Source of the DNA: Eutypa lata
Taxonomy: Eukaryota; Ascomycota; Sordariomycetes; Xylariales; Diatrypaceae
Length of the DNA stretch: 64,000 bases
Assembly (NCBI GenBank): GCA_022661535.1
Contig: JAKULF010000005.1
Coordinates: forward strand, 2,852,001-2,916,000
Direction of reading: 5' to 3'
Below, piece by piece: positions 1-11,128 of this stretch. Made by a program: the position numbers and the translations under genes. The first letter of the stretch is position 1. Every line of letters begins with the position of its first letter. The notes beneath the pieces were generated by a model, which had not been told where the DNA came from, searched no databases, and was given only the letters and a program-made list of their open reading frames with translations.

Positions 1-432
1 ATCTGGGAGGACGACGAGGAGCAGACAAAACAGACATTCGATAGCCTATGGGATGCTGTAGCCGGCGAGACGCGGAAGCAGGTCAAGCCCCATCAGGCGA
101 CGATGCAGAGGAGCCGGGACGCCGGCGGCGATTACCTGTACGTCCTCGACCACGAGACGCAGGAGATCGTCAAGCAGATACTAGATCAGCAGAGCGAGGA
201 GGGAGGCGACGAGATCACTATGTCCAAGGGGGGCGACAACGGCGAGGATCTGGTAGTGGAATTGCCCGCCGGCAAGAAGATCGGATTGCCTCAGTTGCAG
301 CGCCTACGGAGAGCGTTCATGGGTCTGAACAGGGGCGGCATTGGACTCGAGCCGGTAGGGAATATGGGGCCTGGGAGGATACGGGAGAGCTTCGTTAGGT
401 ATTTGAATGATGCTTTCGAAAAGGATGGCTGA
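1..432 (+). CDS. C-terminal part of an unrecognised protein (5' end outside window)
   Basis: Frame 1 is open from the first base to a TGA at 430-432 and gives 143 residues of a protein that starts upstream. The stretch is acidic at first (IWEDDEEQ), then has YLYVLDHETQEIVKQILDQ, and ends in a basic, glycine-containing tail with PAGKKIGLPQLQRLRRAF and RIRESFVRYLNDAFEKDG. The balanced, protein-like composition and the non-repetitive helix-like tail support real coding. I do not recognise the family and see no catalytic motif. The first base may lie inside an exon or just after a splice acceptor; this cannot be told from the window. Confidence 0.6.
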   Translation: MWEDDEEQTKQTFDSLWDAVAGETRKQVKPHQATMQRSRDAGGDYLYVLDHETQEIVKQILDQQSEEGGDEITMSKGGDNGEDLVVELPAGKKIGLPQLQRLRRAFMGLNRGGIGLEPVGNMGPGRIRESFVRYLNDAFEKDG

Positions 433-1780
433 TCTCAACTCTCGATCCGTTTTCCCTTCCATACCCCGGCTCAATTCAGCCGCATTTATGATACCCAATT
501 TCAATCCTACATCTACGAACTAGTGCTATTATTATATACGTAGTTGGTGCGTTTTGAAAATGACATGTGGAAAGCTTTCTTTCCATATACCTTTAGGGAT
601 TCATGTCAGGTACAATGTTTGTGACAACTTCCACGAGATATTAAGACACAAGAGCTTGGCGAGGAAATTTACACTGCAAGCCATCATACGCGAGTTTGAG
701 GTTGCTTACATCGTACTCGCCCGCCTTACACGAGACCCTTGCTCGACAATATGTGAGTGGTCAGATGGTGTCGGATGTCTCTAATCTTTGAGGGATTTGC
801 CAAGACTGAAGTCTTACTACGATTACCTAGGTAGGTCACCTATTGATAGAGATTCTGTAGGATCTAGTGGAACGCAGGGAATTTATAGCAATTGTAATAC
901 AGTTATTGATAATATTCTCGTTACAGGATGACCTAGATCTGAAGGACCTGAAGGTCCTATATATACTAATTACAGGACGCACTGACCACCCACCATATTC
1001 GTATTCGCATGAAGCTATCGTCAGACGTATACGTCACCTAGGTGTGTGGATCCCTAGGATCAACAAGGTGGCCAGATAAAGCTAGTTATTTATAGGAAAC
1101 TGATCTACAGAATCCTAGAGATTCTAATAGGTGGAATAGCATTGGCGAAATACACAAGGGATGACAACAATCATCTCAGGTTTTTAGTTAGAGGAGAGGA
1201 GCGAATCGAAAACATTTATATTGATAGTGACATGAAAGTTAACGAGTAGTAGTAGTACGGGTGCTATCCCTGAGCTAACTACCCCGCATGCATCTTTGTT
1301 AGGGTTAACTACGTAGTTGTATGTAACTTTAAGTAACTAAAAGAGCCCCGGCGGCAACCCCAGGGCGGGAACAGGCATGCTGCGGGGAAATGGGTGAGTG
1401 ATCCCAACCGAGTAGCAGGGGTTTTCAGTAACGAAACGCAGGTATAAATGAAGTAAAGAGCTTCTCTCCCTGTCTCCCAACCTCTCGGATCTCGCTTATA
1501 ACGGCTGGATCTATAATTCGTTGACGTTGATTTTGCATTGCATTTCCGAGGTAACACTACTTATTACTATAACCTCTAATTTACATCCATCTATCCGTTC
1601 AATGACCGTTCAAATAGTGCTGTACTTCGTATATGTCTTTATTCTTGGCCATCAAGTAGAACTAGATCTGTGAAAAGGAGTAGTCTCGTCCAAGCAAAGC
1701 CAAATACCAATTTATCCGATATATCCGGAATCATCTTTTTGCCTTATCCGATCGCCCTTATAGTTATAAGAATATAAAGA
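433..1780. other. Intergenic, no gene seen
   Basis: About 1.35 kb between the partial left-hand gene and the acyl-CoA ligase. It is AT-rich, with only short open frames lacking any recognisable protein. It carries a TACCTAGGTA palindrome near 824-833 and several CCTAGG-containing steps. It should hold the 3' end of the first gene and the promoter of the ligase; no clear TATA or other site was identified. Confidence 0.5.
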
Positions 1781-4337
1781 ATGTCCGGAGCCACATCGCG
1801 TCTCAGGGGTCTCCTCGGCCACCTAGGTAGCAGCCATACATCATCACCATCGCCGCCGCCGACGGAGTCCCCCGTAGGGATAGACCACAGCCATCACATC
1901 CACCAGCTATCACCGACCTTCTTCCTAGAGCGCGCTGCTGCCATCGAGCCCGACGCTATAGCTAGTAAGTAAGCTTCTAGTTAGAGAGCTCTTCTCCGTG
2001 GGTAGAAGTTCCTACGACTTGTAGTAGACGAAAATGGACGGGAACTCTAGAGCCGTCTCTAGATTCTCTCTAAGAAGATAAAAAAAGTAATAATAGCTAA
2101 CCCCGGGTGTTGTTGCTTGCAGTTTACCATGTGACAGCCAATAGCCAGGTCCTGAGGCGTTCATACGATGAGTTCGCCGACCGCGCCCGCGGGCTGGCCT
2201 ACTATTTGCGTGGGCGCGGCCGTAGGCGGGTCGGCGTGCTTGCTACCAACACTCCGGCGTTCCTCGAGTCTATCTTCGGCATCATTGCGGCCGGCGGTGT
2301 GATCGTTCCCGTTAATTATAGGTATGGCTTGTCCTACCGTATGCGTCTCTTTTTCATGCCTCTAGGTTACGGTTACTGACTATGGGTATAATAGGTTAAA
2401 ACCCGAGGATATCACGTATATCTTTGACTTTGCTGAGGTGGACTCGATCATCGTGGACCACGAGTACGTGTCGCTCCTGGATGATTATAGGAAGACTCAT
2501 CCGAATGTACCCCTGCTCATAGATAATGTGGGTTCAGTCTCTACTCGTAGGAGTTATTACTCCTTCAGACTAGTTAGTTAGAACTTCATGAGACTAATCC
2601 GCTTCGTAGGATACCGACGCCACGGAAGGGGAGCTTAGCGGGCCCTTCGACGAAGCCGTACTGGAGGGTCTAAAAATCGACAGAGCTCAGGGCAACAAAG
2701 GGTGGGCTGGCCTCCGCGTACATGACATCCACGAGGACGACATGCTCGCCATCCCCTTCACGTCAGGCACGACGTCGAGGCCGAAAGGCTGCGTCTATAC
2801 CCACAGGGGTGCGTATCTTGCGGCTCTAGCGAACGTCATAGAGTCGGGCCTGAATGTCCCCGGCGGGAGGTGCAAATATCTGTGGACGCTGCCGATGTAA
2901 GCTTTACACTTTTCCCCTGTTCTTCATACCCAACTACCTTCGGCTTTTAAGGTACGTTACCTACTAACTAGCTAATCAACAACATTTAGGTTTCACGCAA
3001 TGGGATGGACGTTTCCGTAAGCTCCCCAAATGACGACATGAATGATAGGCTCTAGAAGTTAAGAATGCTAACCACCTCGACTAACTAGCTGGGCCGTGAC
3101 GGCTGTCCGCGGAACGCATTACTGCCTCAGAAAGATCGATTACCCCCTGATATGGAAGCTCCTCAAGGAGGAGGGTATAACACACTTCAACGCGGCACCG
3201 ACGGTCAACACGCTGCTCTGCGCATCCAAGGAGGCGGAGAGGCTGCCGGAGCCGGTGCGGGTCACGGTGGCGGCGAGCCCACCTACGGCACATCTCTTCG
3301 AGCAGATGGTACGTGTAGACTTAGCTCTTCGCCTTTCTATTGTTCCTACTATTTTCATCCACTCCCTCTTTCTTTATATTGCACAAAAACACTCGAGGTG
3401 AACCTGGCTACTAACACAACGTGAAAAACAAAGACAAATATAAACCTCTACCCCGTACACGTCTACGGGATGACAGAGACCTACGGTCCCATCACGAAAG
3501 GCTACCCCTTACCATCGTGGGACTCGCTCCCGCCAGCGGAGCGATACGCGCGGATGGCACGGCAGGGCCACGGGTTTGTGACGAGCCTGCCGATCCGCGT
3601 GGTGCGGACCGACACGACCGACCCATCATCGCCATCCGAGGAGCTCGTCGACGTCGCCCGCGACGGGCGCGAGCTGGGCGAGATCGTCTTCTTCGGCAAC
3701 ATCTGCGCCAAGGGGTACTACAAGGACCCCGAGGCGACGCGGAAGCTGTTCCTCGGCGGCGGCTTGCACTCGGGCGATCTGGCCGTCATGCACCCCGATG
3801 GGAGCGCGCAGATCCAGGATCGGTCTAAGGATATCATTATTAGCGGTGCGTCTCTCTGTCTCTCTTTGTTTCTCTCATTCCCTCGTTTTTTACGCCTTGC
3901 CTATACTATACATGTGTATGAAGGCTCCGTACCCGCTTTTCTACGCCTAGGTAAAAAAAAAAATAAGAATGGGATTAAATCCAGTAGAATGAATGTTCGC
4001 TGACAATTAGGACGTACACGAAACAGGCGGCGAGAACATATCGTCCGTCGCGCTGGAGAGCATGCTGGTGGAGCACCCGGACGTGCTAGAGGCGGGCGTC
4101 GTGGCGGTGCCCGACTCGCACTGGGGCGAGCGTCCCAAGGCGTACGTGACGGTCAAGGAGGGCAGAGCGCTGAACCCGCAGGACCTGATCGAGTGGGCGA
4201 AGCACCAGAGCAACATCTCCAAGTTCATGGTGCCGAGGGAGGTGGAGGTCATCACGGAGCTGCCGAAGACGAGCACGGGCAAGATCCAGAAGACGGTGCT
4301 GCGGGAGTGGGCCAAGAGCGGTAGGAGTAAGCTGTGA
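1781..4337 (+). CDS. Peroxisomal AMP-dependent acyl-CoA ligase (ANL superfamily), 8 exons
   Basis: Predicted exons: 1781-1964, 2123-2321, 2395-2527, 2610-2896, 2990-3016, 3089-3308, 3434-3845 and 4027-4337, giving 590 residues with consistent phases. The enzyme would activate a carboxylic acid to an acyl-adenylate and then to the CoA thioester. Motifs seen: the ATP/AMP P-loop TSGTTSRPKG (about 223-232), YGMTETYG (about 361-368), GGENISS at the start of the C-terminal subdomain, and the catalytic lysine in PKTSTGKIQK (about K573). The protein ends in SKL, a type-1 peroxisomal targeting signal, so a peroxisomal site is likely. The substrate cannot be read from sequence; medium- or short-chain fatty acids or an aromatic acid are possible. 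Exon 5 is only 27 nt. The neighbours suggest no pathway. Splice sites were chosen by phase and by restoring conserved family sequence. Confidence 0.9.
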
Positions 4338-4345
4338 TGGCAATG

Positions 4346-4394
4346 ATCAAGATCAAGATCAAGCAAGGCGTTTGTTTGTTTGTTTGTTTGTTTG
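4346..4394. repeat. Microsatellites (ATCAAG)3 and (GTTT)6
   Basis: Just after the ligase stop codon there are three ATCAAG units (4346-4363) followed by about six GTTT units (4370-4394). They probably lie in the 3' UTR region between the convergent ligase and APC4 genes. Confidence 0.85.
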
Positions 4395-4587
4395 ATTTAT
4401 TTTTAAATAGGTAGTCTAGCGTATTACAAATGCTCATGTGACGAGACTGGATATGTATTGCCTCATTTGTTATATCTAGCTCTAGAACAACCTATCAATC
4501 AATAGACAGACAGCTTCAAATATAGGGGACGCCCCATCCGCGCAATAGTTATAACGAGCAACCTTAAAACAATGTGAGGAGGATATC

Positions 4588-7337
4588 TCACTGCATTGTA
4601 ACATCGTCTTCCCCGTTCTTTCTAGCCTCCGTGAATGGATCATCGGGTAGCGCAAAGACCTTGTAAGTCTGGAGATCGCTCCCCAGGAGACAGACCCTAG
4701 GTGGGATGTAACCTCGCGCAACGGTGGCCTCCTTGACTTCCATCTGTACAGGAACAAACCCCGGGTCGTTGGGGAGCACCATGTTAAGGACCACACTTGT
4801 GACATCCTTGTCGCTAAGAACATGAGATTCCACTGCCACTCCGGGCTGGTAGGCCTGATAGCCCAGGTCATTGGCTTTGTGTGGTATTCGGACGATTCGT
4901 AAGTGCTGACCTACACCGATAGTTAGCATGATTCACCTGCTAGAGCATGCTAGATGATGTATACCTTGCAAGGCCCACAAGACAAGCAGGCTATCGTCAT
5001 AGAGAAACTTCAGGTCGAGAACCTTCCCGCTGCCAAGCGATACGCATGTTACTTCAGCTGTGACCGCGCCACTTATACCATTTACTATGGTGGTTCTTGT
5101 CCGGAATATATACACTAGGCAAATATGTTAATACTACAACTTAGATGATGTATTGGTAACGTACCATTGCTCTCTTCACGCTCTGTGGTAAGGGCCGTGT
5201 ATGTTAGTCCTTGTAGTGCACCCTGCTTTACCAATTAGTTTTTAATTACCTCGTCTGCGTAGTATGTGTCATAGTCTTACCGGTGTCTCTGCAGCGGACA
5301 TTCTGACATCGAATTTGACTATGTTCCCATTCAACTGGATCTTGACCGGTTGACCGAAGCGGACACTCCGTTTCTCGGCCTCTGCGATGCCCTCGAAGAC
5401 AACATTCGCTTTACTGTCAAGATACTTGCAGAGGAACTCTACTTGTGAGAAGACGCCTGAACGCTCTTGACCCGCCTCGTGCTGTTTTATTTGTTTGTCC
5501 AGCATGTCTAGCATGGAAGTGCCACTTTCGGCTTGTTGCCAGTCTTTATCGGCATCTCCTGATGCTATGTTACTGAGGTAGTGTTGGAGCGGACTTGCTG
5601 GCATGTATTGTTGAATGTAGGTTAGTATCTTGCCATGTTCCATTGTCGCCTCCTGCTCGGTGAGCTCATCAGTGGATGACGAAGAGGCGAGACGGTCAAT
5701 CTCCTGTCGGAGCCAAGACGAGAAGGATTGGAAAAGGTCCAGCTCCTCCATGACGAGGAGCAGCATCTTGTGACCTATAAGTATCAGACAAGATACAATG
5801 TCCGCAACTTTGGTTATCTGTGCGCTAGTGAACCCGATCTCGTCTGTCGACTCGTGAAATCGAGCAATTCCAAGGAGACGGCTAAGGATAATGCCAATAC
5901 GCTCAAGTGCCGGTAGAAAGTTCTCATGGATTAGACTGCGAAGAGTCTGGAGACCAGGTACAACGGCTTTGTCCCACCGCCTATGACCCTATGAAGACAA
6001 GTAAGCCTGAGGAATCAAATATTTAAAAAGAAAAGAGATAGGAAAAATAAAAATAGTAATCGACATACTCTTTCAGCTAATTGATCGACGAGCCATTCCT
6101 TCACTTCTGGAAACGTATGACCAGTTGTAACGGAGTGATACAATGCCTGTCCAATTCCCATTTCGCCGTATGTCCCGGCTTCCTTCAATGTCTGGGTGAT
6201 GCTATTTAGAAACCGGTTGGGGAGTTCTCGGGTTGCCTGCCACTCGTGAATCATGTGCAGCTGTACCTGTTTGAGATAACGCAGTAACTTCTGAAGGGTT
6301 GTGGTCTTGGATGATAAGAGGGATAGGTTTTCAGGAGACGAGTATATGAAGGCAAGATCCATTGGTACGAGATATAGACCCTTCGACTTGCTATCCCCTG
6401 ATGGCCTAAACACGAGTGTATGCGTTGATAGATCGGGGTGGGAGCTGTGGGCGATAAGCTGCAGTGGTTCGGGACTTGCAAATGACTGTGGCAGAGCGTA
6501 TTTGAAACTGCCCACGACAAACGAGTCGTATATGCTTATATGTATACGACCATCGTCGGTGCCGACTATCATTACGTCGACTTTATCACTGTCATGGGGC
6601 GAGAAGGGCCGGAACAAGAATTCAAGTGACGCCCTTGTGGTGAATACAAACACATCATCACTATTCATTTATCAGCTTATCCTCATTCTAGAAGAAGGGA
6701 AGAAAATATATGTTGAGCACGTACCCAGACCCGCCAGAAATCGGCAGAGGACTTATCTTCGGTAGTGCAGTCTCGATTTCTAGAAATGTTAAGTCTCTCG
6801 GAAGGTCTCCTGCGATCCTCATATCGCCTGGATCGAATTCACGAGATGCAACTTCCTTCCAAGCTGGGATAGAAGGGTTCTCTCGAATGTTTGAGCGCTT
6901 CCCAGCATTATTACGAGCCCAGCCGATACAAGTGATCTTCGACTGGGTTGGGTCGCAGACTGCCATTTGGTGGACAGCCTTGCTGGACTCCAAACCCATC
7001 AGTCTCACGACGCCATCGCTCCATCCTACAGCAAGGAACTGGCCTGCAGTCTATTAGTCTGTGATTTTCTGATGCTATTATGAGTAAAATCTTGGTGAAG
7101 GGGATAGTTACCATCTGTCTTCCAACGGATAGCTTGGACAGTTTCACGCTCCCCGCGCTGGCTGACTTTGGCGACGACTTGGCCGTTGGATCGCCATATT
7201 TGCAGACTAGCTGGACCAGCCGCGATTGCAAATAACTCGACACTTGGATTGCAGGTAAGGAGGCCTTCGTGCGGCTTGGGATCGAGCCACGTCTCGGCCT
7301 CCCCAAATAGCTTCAACTCAATTGGTTTAGTAGTCAT
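4588..7337 (-). CDS. APC4: Anaphase-promoting complex subunit 4 (APC4), 7 exons
   Basis: Exons in transcript order: 7337-7112, 7043-6725, 6660-6069, 5988-5281, 5222-5165, 5114-4965 and 4910-4588, giving 791 residues. APC4 is a scaffold subunit of the APC/C ubiquitin ligase that drives mitotic exit. The N-terminus matches the APC4 WD40-like domain (MTTKPIELKLFGEAE, then IRWKTDGQFLAVGWSDG around 70-85). The middle has the APC4 helical region (LQKLLRYLKQVQLHMIHEW). The C-terminus returns to beta-propeller-like sequence. The start is the first ATG in frame with the conserved N-terminus. The third exon needs the acceptor at 6662-6661, because the earlier AG at the end of TTCTAG leads to an in-frame stop. 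The 58-nt exon 5 is the least certain. The gene is convergent with the ligase and lies head-to-tail with RET2. Confidence 0.9.
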
Positions 7338-7943
7338 GGCGATGCCCAAAATCCGGGGAATTGAGTAGTCTCCTGGTAATTCACCATGGCGCAAGATCCA
7401 TCAATAAGTTTACATGCCGTTTCCTTGATGCCGTGTATGTGGTAATAAATGGAAGGGCGACGACGACAGTTAATTTTCTAAAGGCGGCGAGAAAGAATGT
7501 GACCAGGCAGTTGCGCTTTTGTCTGGTCAATAGGCACAGTGTAAGTTAGTCCATTGTACCCACTGGTCCCACGTAATTTGCCTGGTCTACACAGTGTGGT
7601 ATTTACTGTGGTACTCATTGACCTAACGAATCCCACTTCCATGCTTAATGGATGCTATCATCTCCGTACATACATACATACATACTTGTATGTATTGATG
7701 GGTTTCATGTATTACGTGCCTATTGTATATATGGTTTATTACCAACAACAGTGTTCAGCTTTTTGGTGCTAAATAGTCAGGCGGGGAATATTTGATGATG
7801 CTAGATTAAAATGCATGATTTCGGGATTTCGTTTGTTCTATATGAACATATGAATATATTCATCTTCTAATACCCTCTAAGACGACGATTTTTTTTTACC
7901 GGTGCCCTACTCCCAATCCACTATTCCAGCCCCTATACTATAT
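7338..7943. other. Intergenic: APC4 promoter and RET2 3' end
   Basis: About 600 bases between two minus-strand genes. It contains (CATA)n around 7668-7684 facing a GTATGTATTG stretch, which can pair as a weak hairpin. No coding sequence or clear promoter element is seen. Confidence 0.5.
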
Positions 7944-9739
7944 CTACTCAACCAAATAGGAGTCTGCCACTGATCGGATGTCTTTCGAGAACGTGACCTC
8001 CTCGTTCTCTTCCACCAACAAGACGGACGACACCTATACCACAAGTTAGTGAAATTTACCAAGGTTATATATACAGGAACTTCTATTACTTACATCGACG
8101 TCAATAAAAGGCGATGTCTTAGAGAATCGGACCTGCATTGGGAAGAACTCGTTTTCGTCATCAGCTTGGGCATCAAACTCGAACGACCCATTGGCATTAT
8201 CCTCGTTGACAGTTCCAATTGTCCATTCTAGGCTGTCACCAGATACTTCGTAGGTCGCATCAAAACTGGATACGGATGGCTCGCTCGTGGAATAAGGAAT
8301 CAACACAGTGACGTCTCTTAGCTCATCCCCACCGGTGAGTTCATACTCTACCGTCATCGTGTAGTTTCCTTCCGAACCCTTGTTCACCCAGACTGTAAAG
8401 CTGATGGGGAGCGCACTTGTATCGTCCACCTTAGGCGTAGCCCGCCATCTCAATACTCCCACTGAGTTGTTGACGGGGAAGCCACGAGCCACATTGCTCA
8501 TCTGAATAGCTTTGGAGCTTGTGAAAAGACCACGGTCGACATTGGGGTGCGTGCGGAACTGCACACCATGCGATGCGTTCGCGGCAAGGAAGAGTTTGAT
8601 CTTGGTCAAGCTCGGGTCCGAAATTCGGAGGCTCAAATCTCCCGTGACGGCAAGAGAATTGAGGGATCCCTCTCGGGAGATCTTGGCTGAGATAGATTCA
8701 TTAACAGTGACATGGATAGCGTCACGATCCATGGTAGTCGAAGCACGAGGCGCCGGCTCAGCAGCAACTGGCGCGGGGGCTGCTGGCACTAGCGGTGAAT
8801 CATCGACATCTACCCCAATATCTCCTCTGACACGCTCGAACATATCCGTAGTCTTGGACTTCTTGCCAAGCTGCATTCCCTTGCCCTTCAGAGTCGGTGC
8901 CCTATAGGTATATTAGCTAACTACTCGGTTCCTCAAAATCTCTACCAAATCATACTTGTGTGACTTGTTCTTCTCGGCTTCATAAGAATCATATGCATCT
9001 GACGGAGTCGGGCGTGTGGGCGCGGTGTATGTCGGGTACACTGGTGTTCGTGGAGCACTACGACCAGTTCTTGCGGTCTCCTTTCGTTGAAGCTCTAGTT
9101 GCTTAGCCTTGCGCTTGCGCTCTTCGGTAGCTTCGAGTTCCTTGTTCTGCCCAGGGGTTAGTATACGCAAGATACGCAAAAACAACCGCTACTTTTAAGG
9201 ATATTTGGCATACCCTTGCGATAATTTCCTGGATGCGCTCCTCGTGACTTTCCATTTCAAGGAAGGTCTTGATTTGACTAATGGTCAGATTCTCCCTGTA
9301 ACCGAGTGTGACAAGTTCGTCGAAGGCGCTCAGTAGCTCGTATGCATTTCGGACGATTTCCCTCTCATCCAAACTCCTACATGTACTCGTAACGACCTGA
9401 GCAAATAGGTGGAGCGAATCGATATCCTGCAGAATGTTGGATTGGCGGTTTGTGATGAGGACCATGTAGAGCTCGTCGAGAGGCTGGTAGACGAATCGGA
9501 CATTATCCTGTTCGACAGTGGTGTGCTGGGTGCCAGAGTCGGCGAGCTTAGGGAAGGAGGCAAGGAGGGCTTCAATTCGGGATCTGGGCATCTCACGGAA
9601 CTGTCTCGAGAGAACAGCTTTCCCACCCCGCGTACAGATGGATGCGGCTAAGACGACCTGGTTGAGGAATTATAGGTTAATATTCGGTGCGCCATCTATG
9701 TATGGCAAATAGCTTGGGATATAATAGGGTTGTTACCAT
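7944..9739 (-). CDS. RET2: Coatomer subunit delta (delta-COP), 5 exons
   Basis: Exons in transcript order: 9739-9737 (only the ATG), 9657-9214, 9146-8956, 8901-8094 and 8033-7944, giving 511 residues, the normal length for delta-COP. It is part of the COPI coat that carries cargo from Golgi to ER. The N-terminal longin-like domain begins MVVLAASICTRGGKAVLSRQ, with the family motif FREMPRSRIEALLASFPKL. A charged linker (EERKRKAKQLELQRKE) follows, and then the C-terminal mu-homology domain (from about IHVTVNESISAKISREG to FIDVDV). The first exon holds just the start codon, with a GTAACA donor directly behind it; the family N-terminus MVVLAAS fixes this join. The 55-nt intron 8955-8902 is placed so that KNKSHKAPTLKGKGMQLG is continuous. 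It shares a divergent 1.4 kb upstream region with the acidic-protein gene. Confidence 0.94.
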
Positions 9740-11128
9740 TTTGCTTTATGTTCTTTCTATGCGCGTATCAATTCGAGAATATGGTAGGAAGATAAAAAGA
9801 GAAACAGAAACTCAGACTGCCACTAGAAGAGATAGTGGTGTTGCGATTATTGCTGAGTTTGTGAATGTGTTCAGAACATTGAATAGCGGCCAGCTTGGTC
9901 CCCACGGATGAAGCCAATTGTTCTCCTGGCTGTAACTTTGGGAAGTGACAAGGCTAAACTACTTGTAGACTAAGTAAGTTCAGCCTCTTACCCTCTGCAA
10001 TAATTCATAACTAAGCCACGTAAGTAGTTAACTACATATCTAATCAAAGTGGGGTAATCATCTCCTGTGGCTTGAACTTCCGCAACCATTTAACTTCTTT
10101 TAGCGTTTCAAAGGTACGTACCTAATCATGTAGTTAAGTGGAATGTGAATGAGCTGCGGATGTCATAAATAATGGGTCACTAATAACCAACTAACGTTGC
10201 TTTCCATTCTTTATGCTCCTCTTGGAAATTGATGCTGCTACCTAAACTTCCCTTTAATAAAAACTCTTTTAATTTCTTCTGACTATCAACAACAGGACCA
10301 TCTTCATACCTTTTTCTTTATCACGTTGAAGTGACCTTCTGTTTCCCTACCTCGATTGACGCGTATTAGTTTGATTCTTTTAAGCTAATCCTAACTGCCA
10401 CTTAACTATTGTCTTCCCTAGATGAAACCGCGTCTCTGAACCTAATATCAAGGTGAAGATTATCTTGACATACCTAGCCATCTTACTAGGTTTTGACCAG
10501 CCTTTCGATTCAACTAGGTAGTAACCAACACCTACAATCTTCTACGTCGGAAAGATCTGCTCTCAACCTACAGCAACCCGAATATCGACTTTAATACATC
10601 CACGAAATCAGATTCCTCTCACCTACCTCTTCGTTTGCGAAACATTTAGCAACAGCATCAACCAATGCCCGTTTGGCAATTCCACCACAATCTTGTCCGC
10701 CAAAACTCTTCTCCTACGATTTCAACAGCAAGCACAGCTGGGAAACAACATCCTACAGTAGTTGGAAAGCAGCAACCAACCCTTCTATCCAACTCGGATT
10801 TTGCTATTGACAAGTCATTTCGATTTCCTAATATATTCATACAATAAGGCCGACATCCACCACGACGCCGAAGAGAACGTCTCTCGTTCGAGGGTGACCA
10901 GTTCCTTTGATTCCTCCAAAGGTCTAAGCACCACTATCTTAGCGCCTTCGAGTAGGAAATCTTCACTATTTGTGACTGCAATATTTATTCCCATATTCCC
11001 ATTCGAGGCTATCGGTCAGCCTCCGATCGCGAATATTATCTTTAACTTGAACGGATTTCGTCCGTGGTATCTTGCTACGTAGATCTCTTAGCGAGGTGCA
11101 CCCTCAGCAGTATCTCGACTGCTTTTAA
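9740..11128. other. Divergent intergenic region between RET2 and the acidic-protein gene
   Basis: About 1.4 kb. It should contain the leaders and promoters of both genes. Open frames between 10660 and 11082 are short, rely on non-ATG starts or overlap each other, and look like nothing known. Pyrimidine-rich sequence from about 10250 to 11060 is typical of fungal 5' UTRs. Confidence 0.5.
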
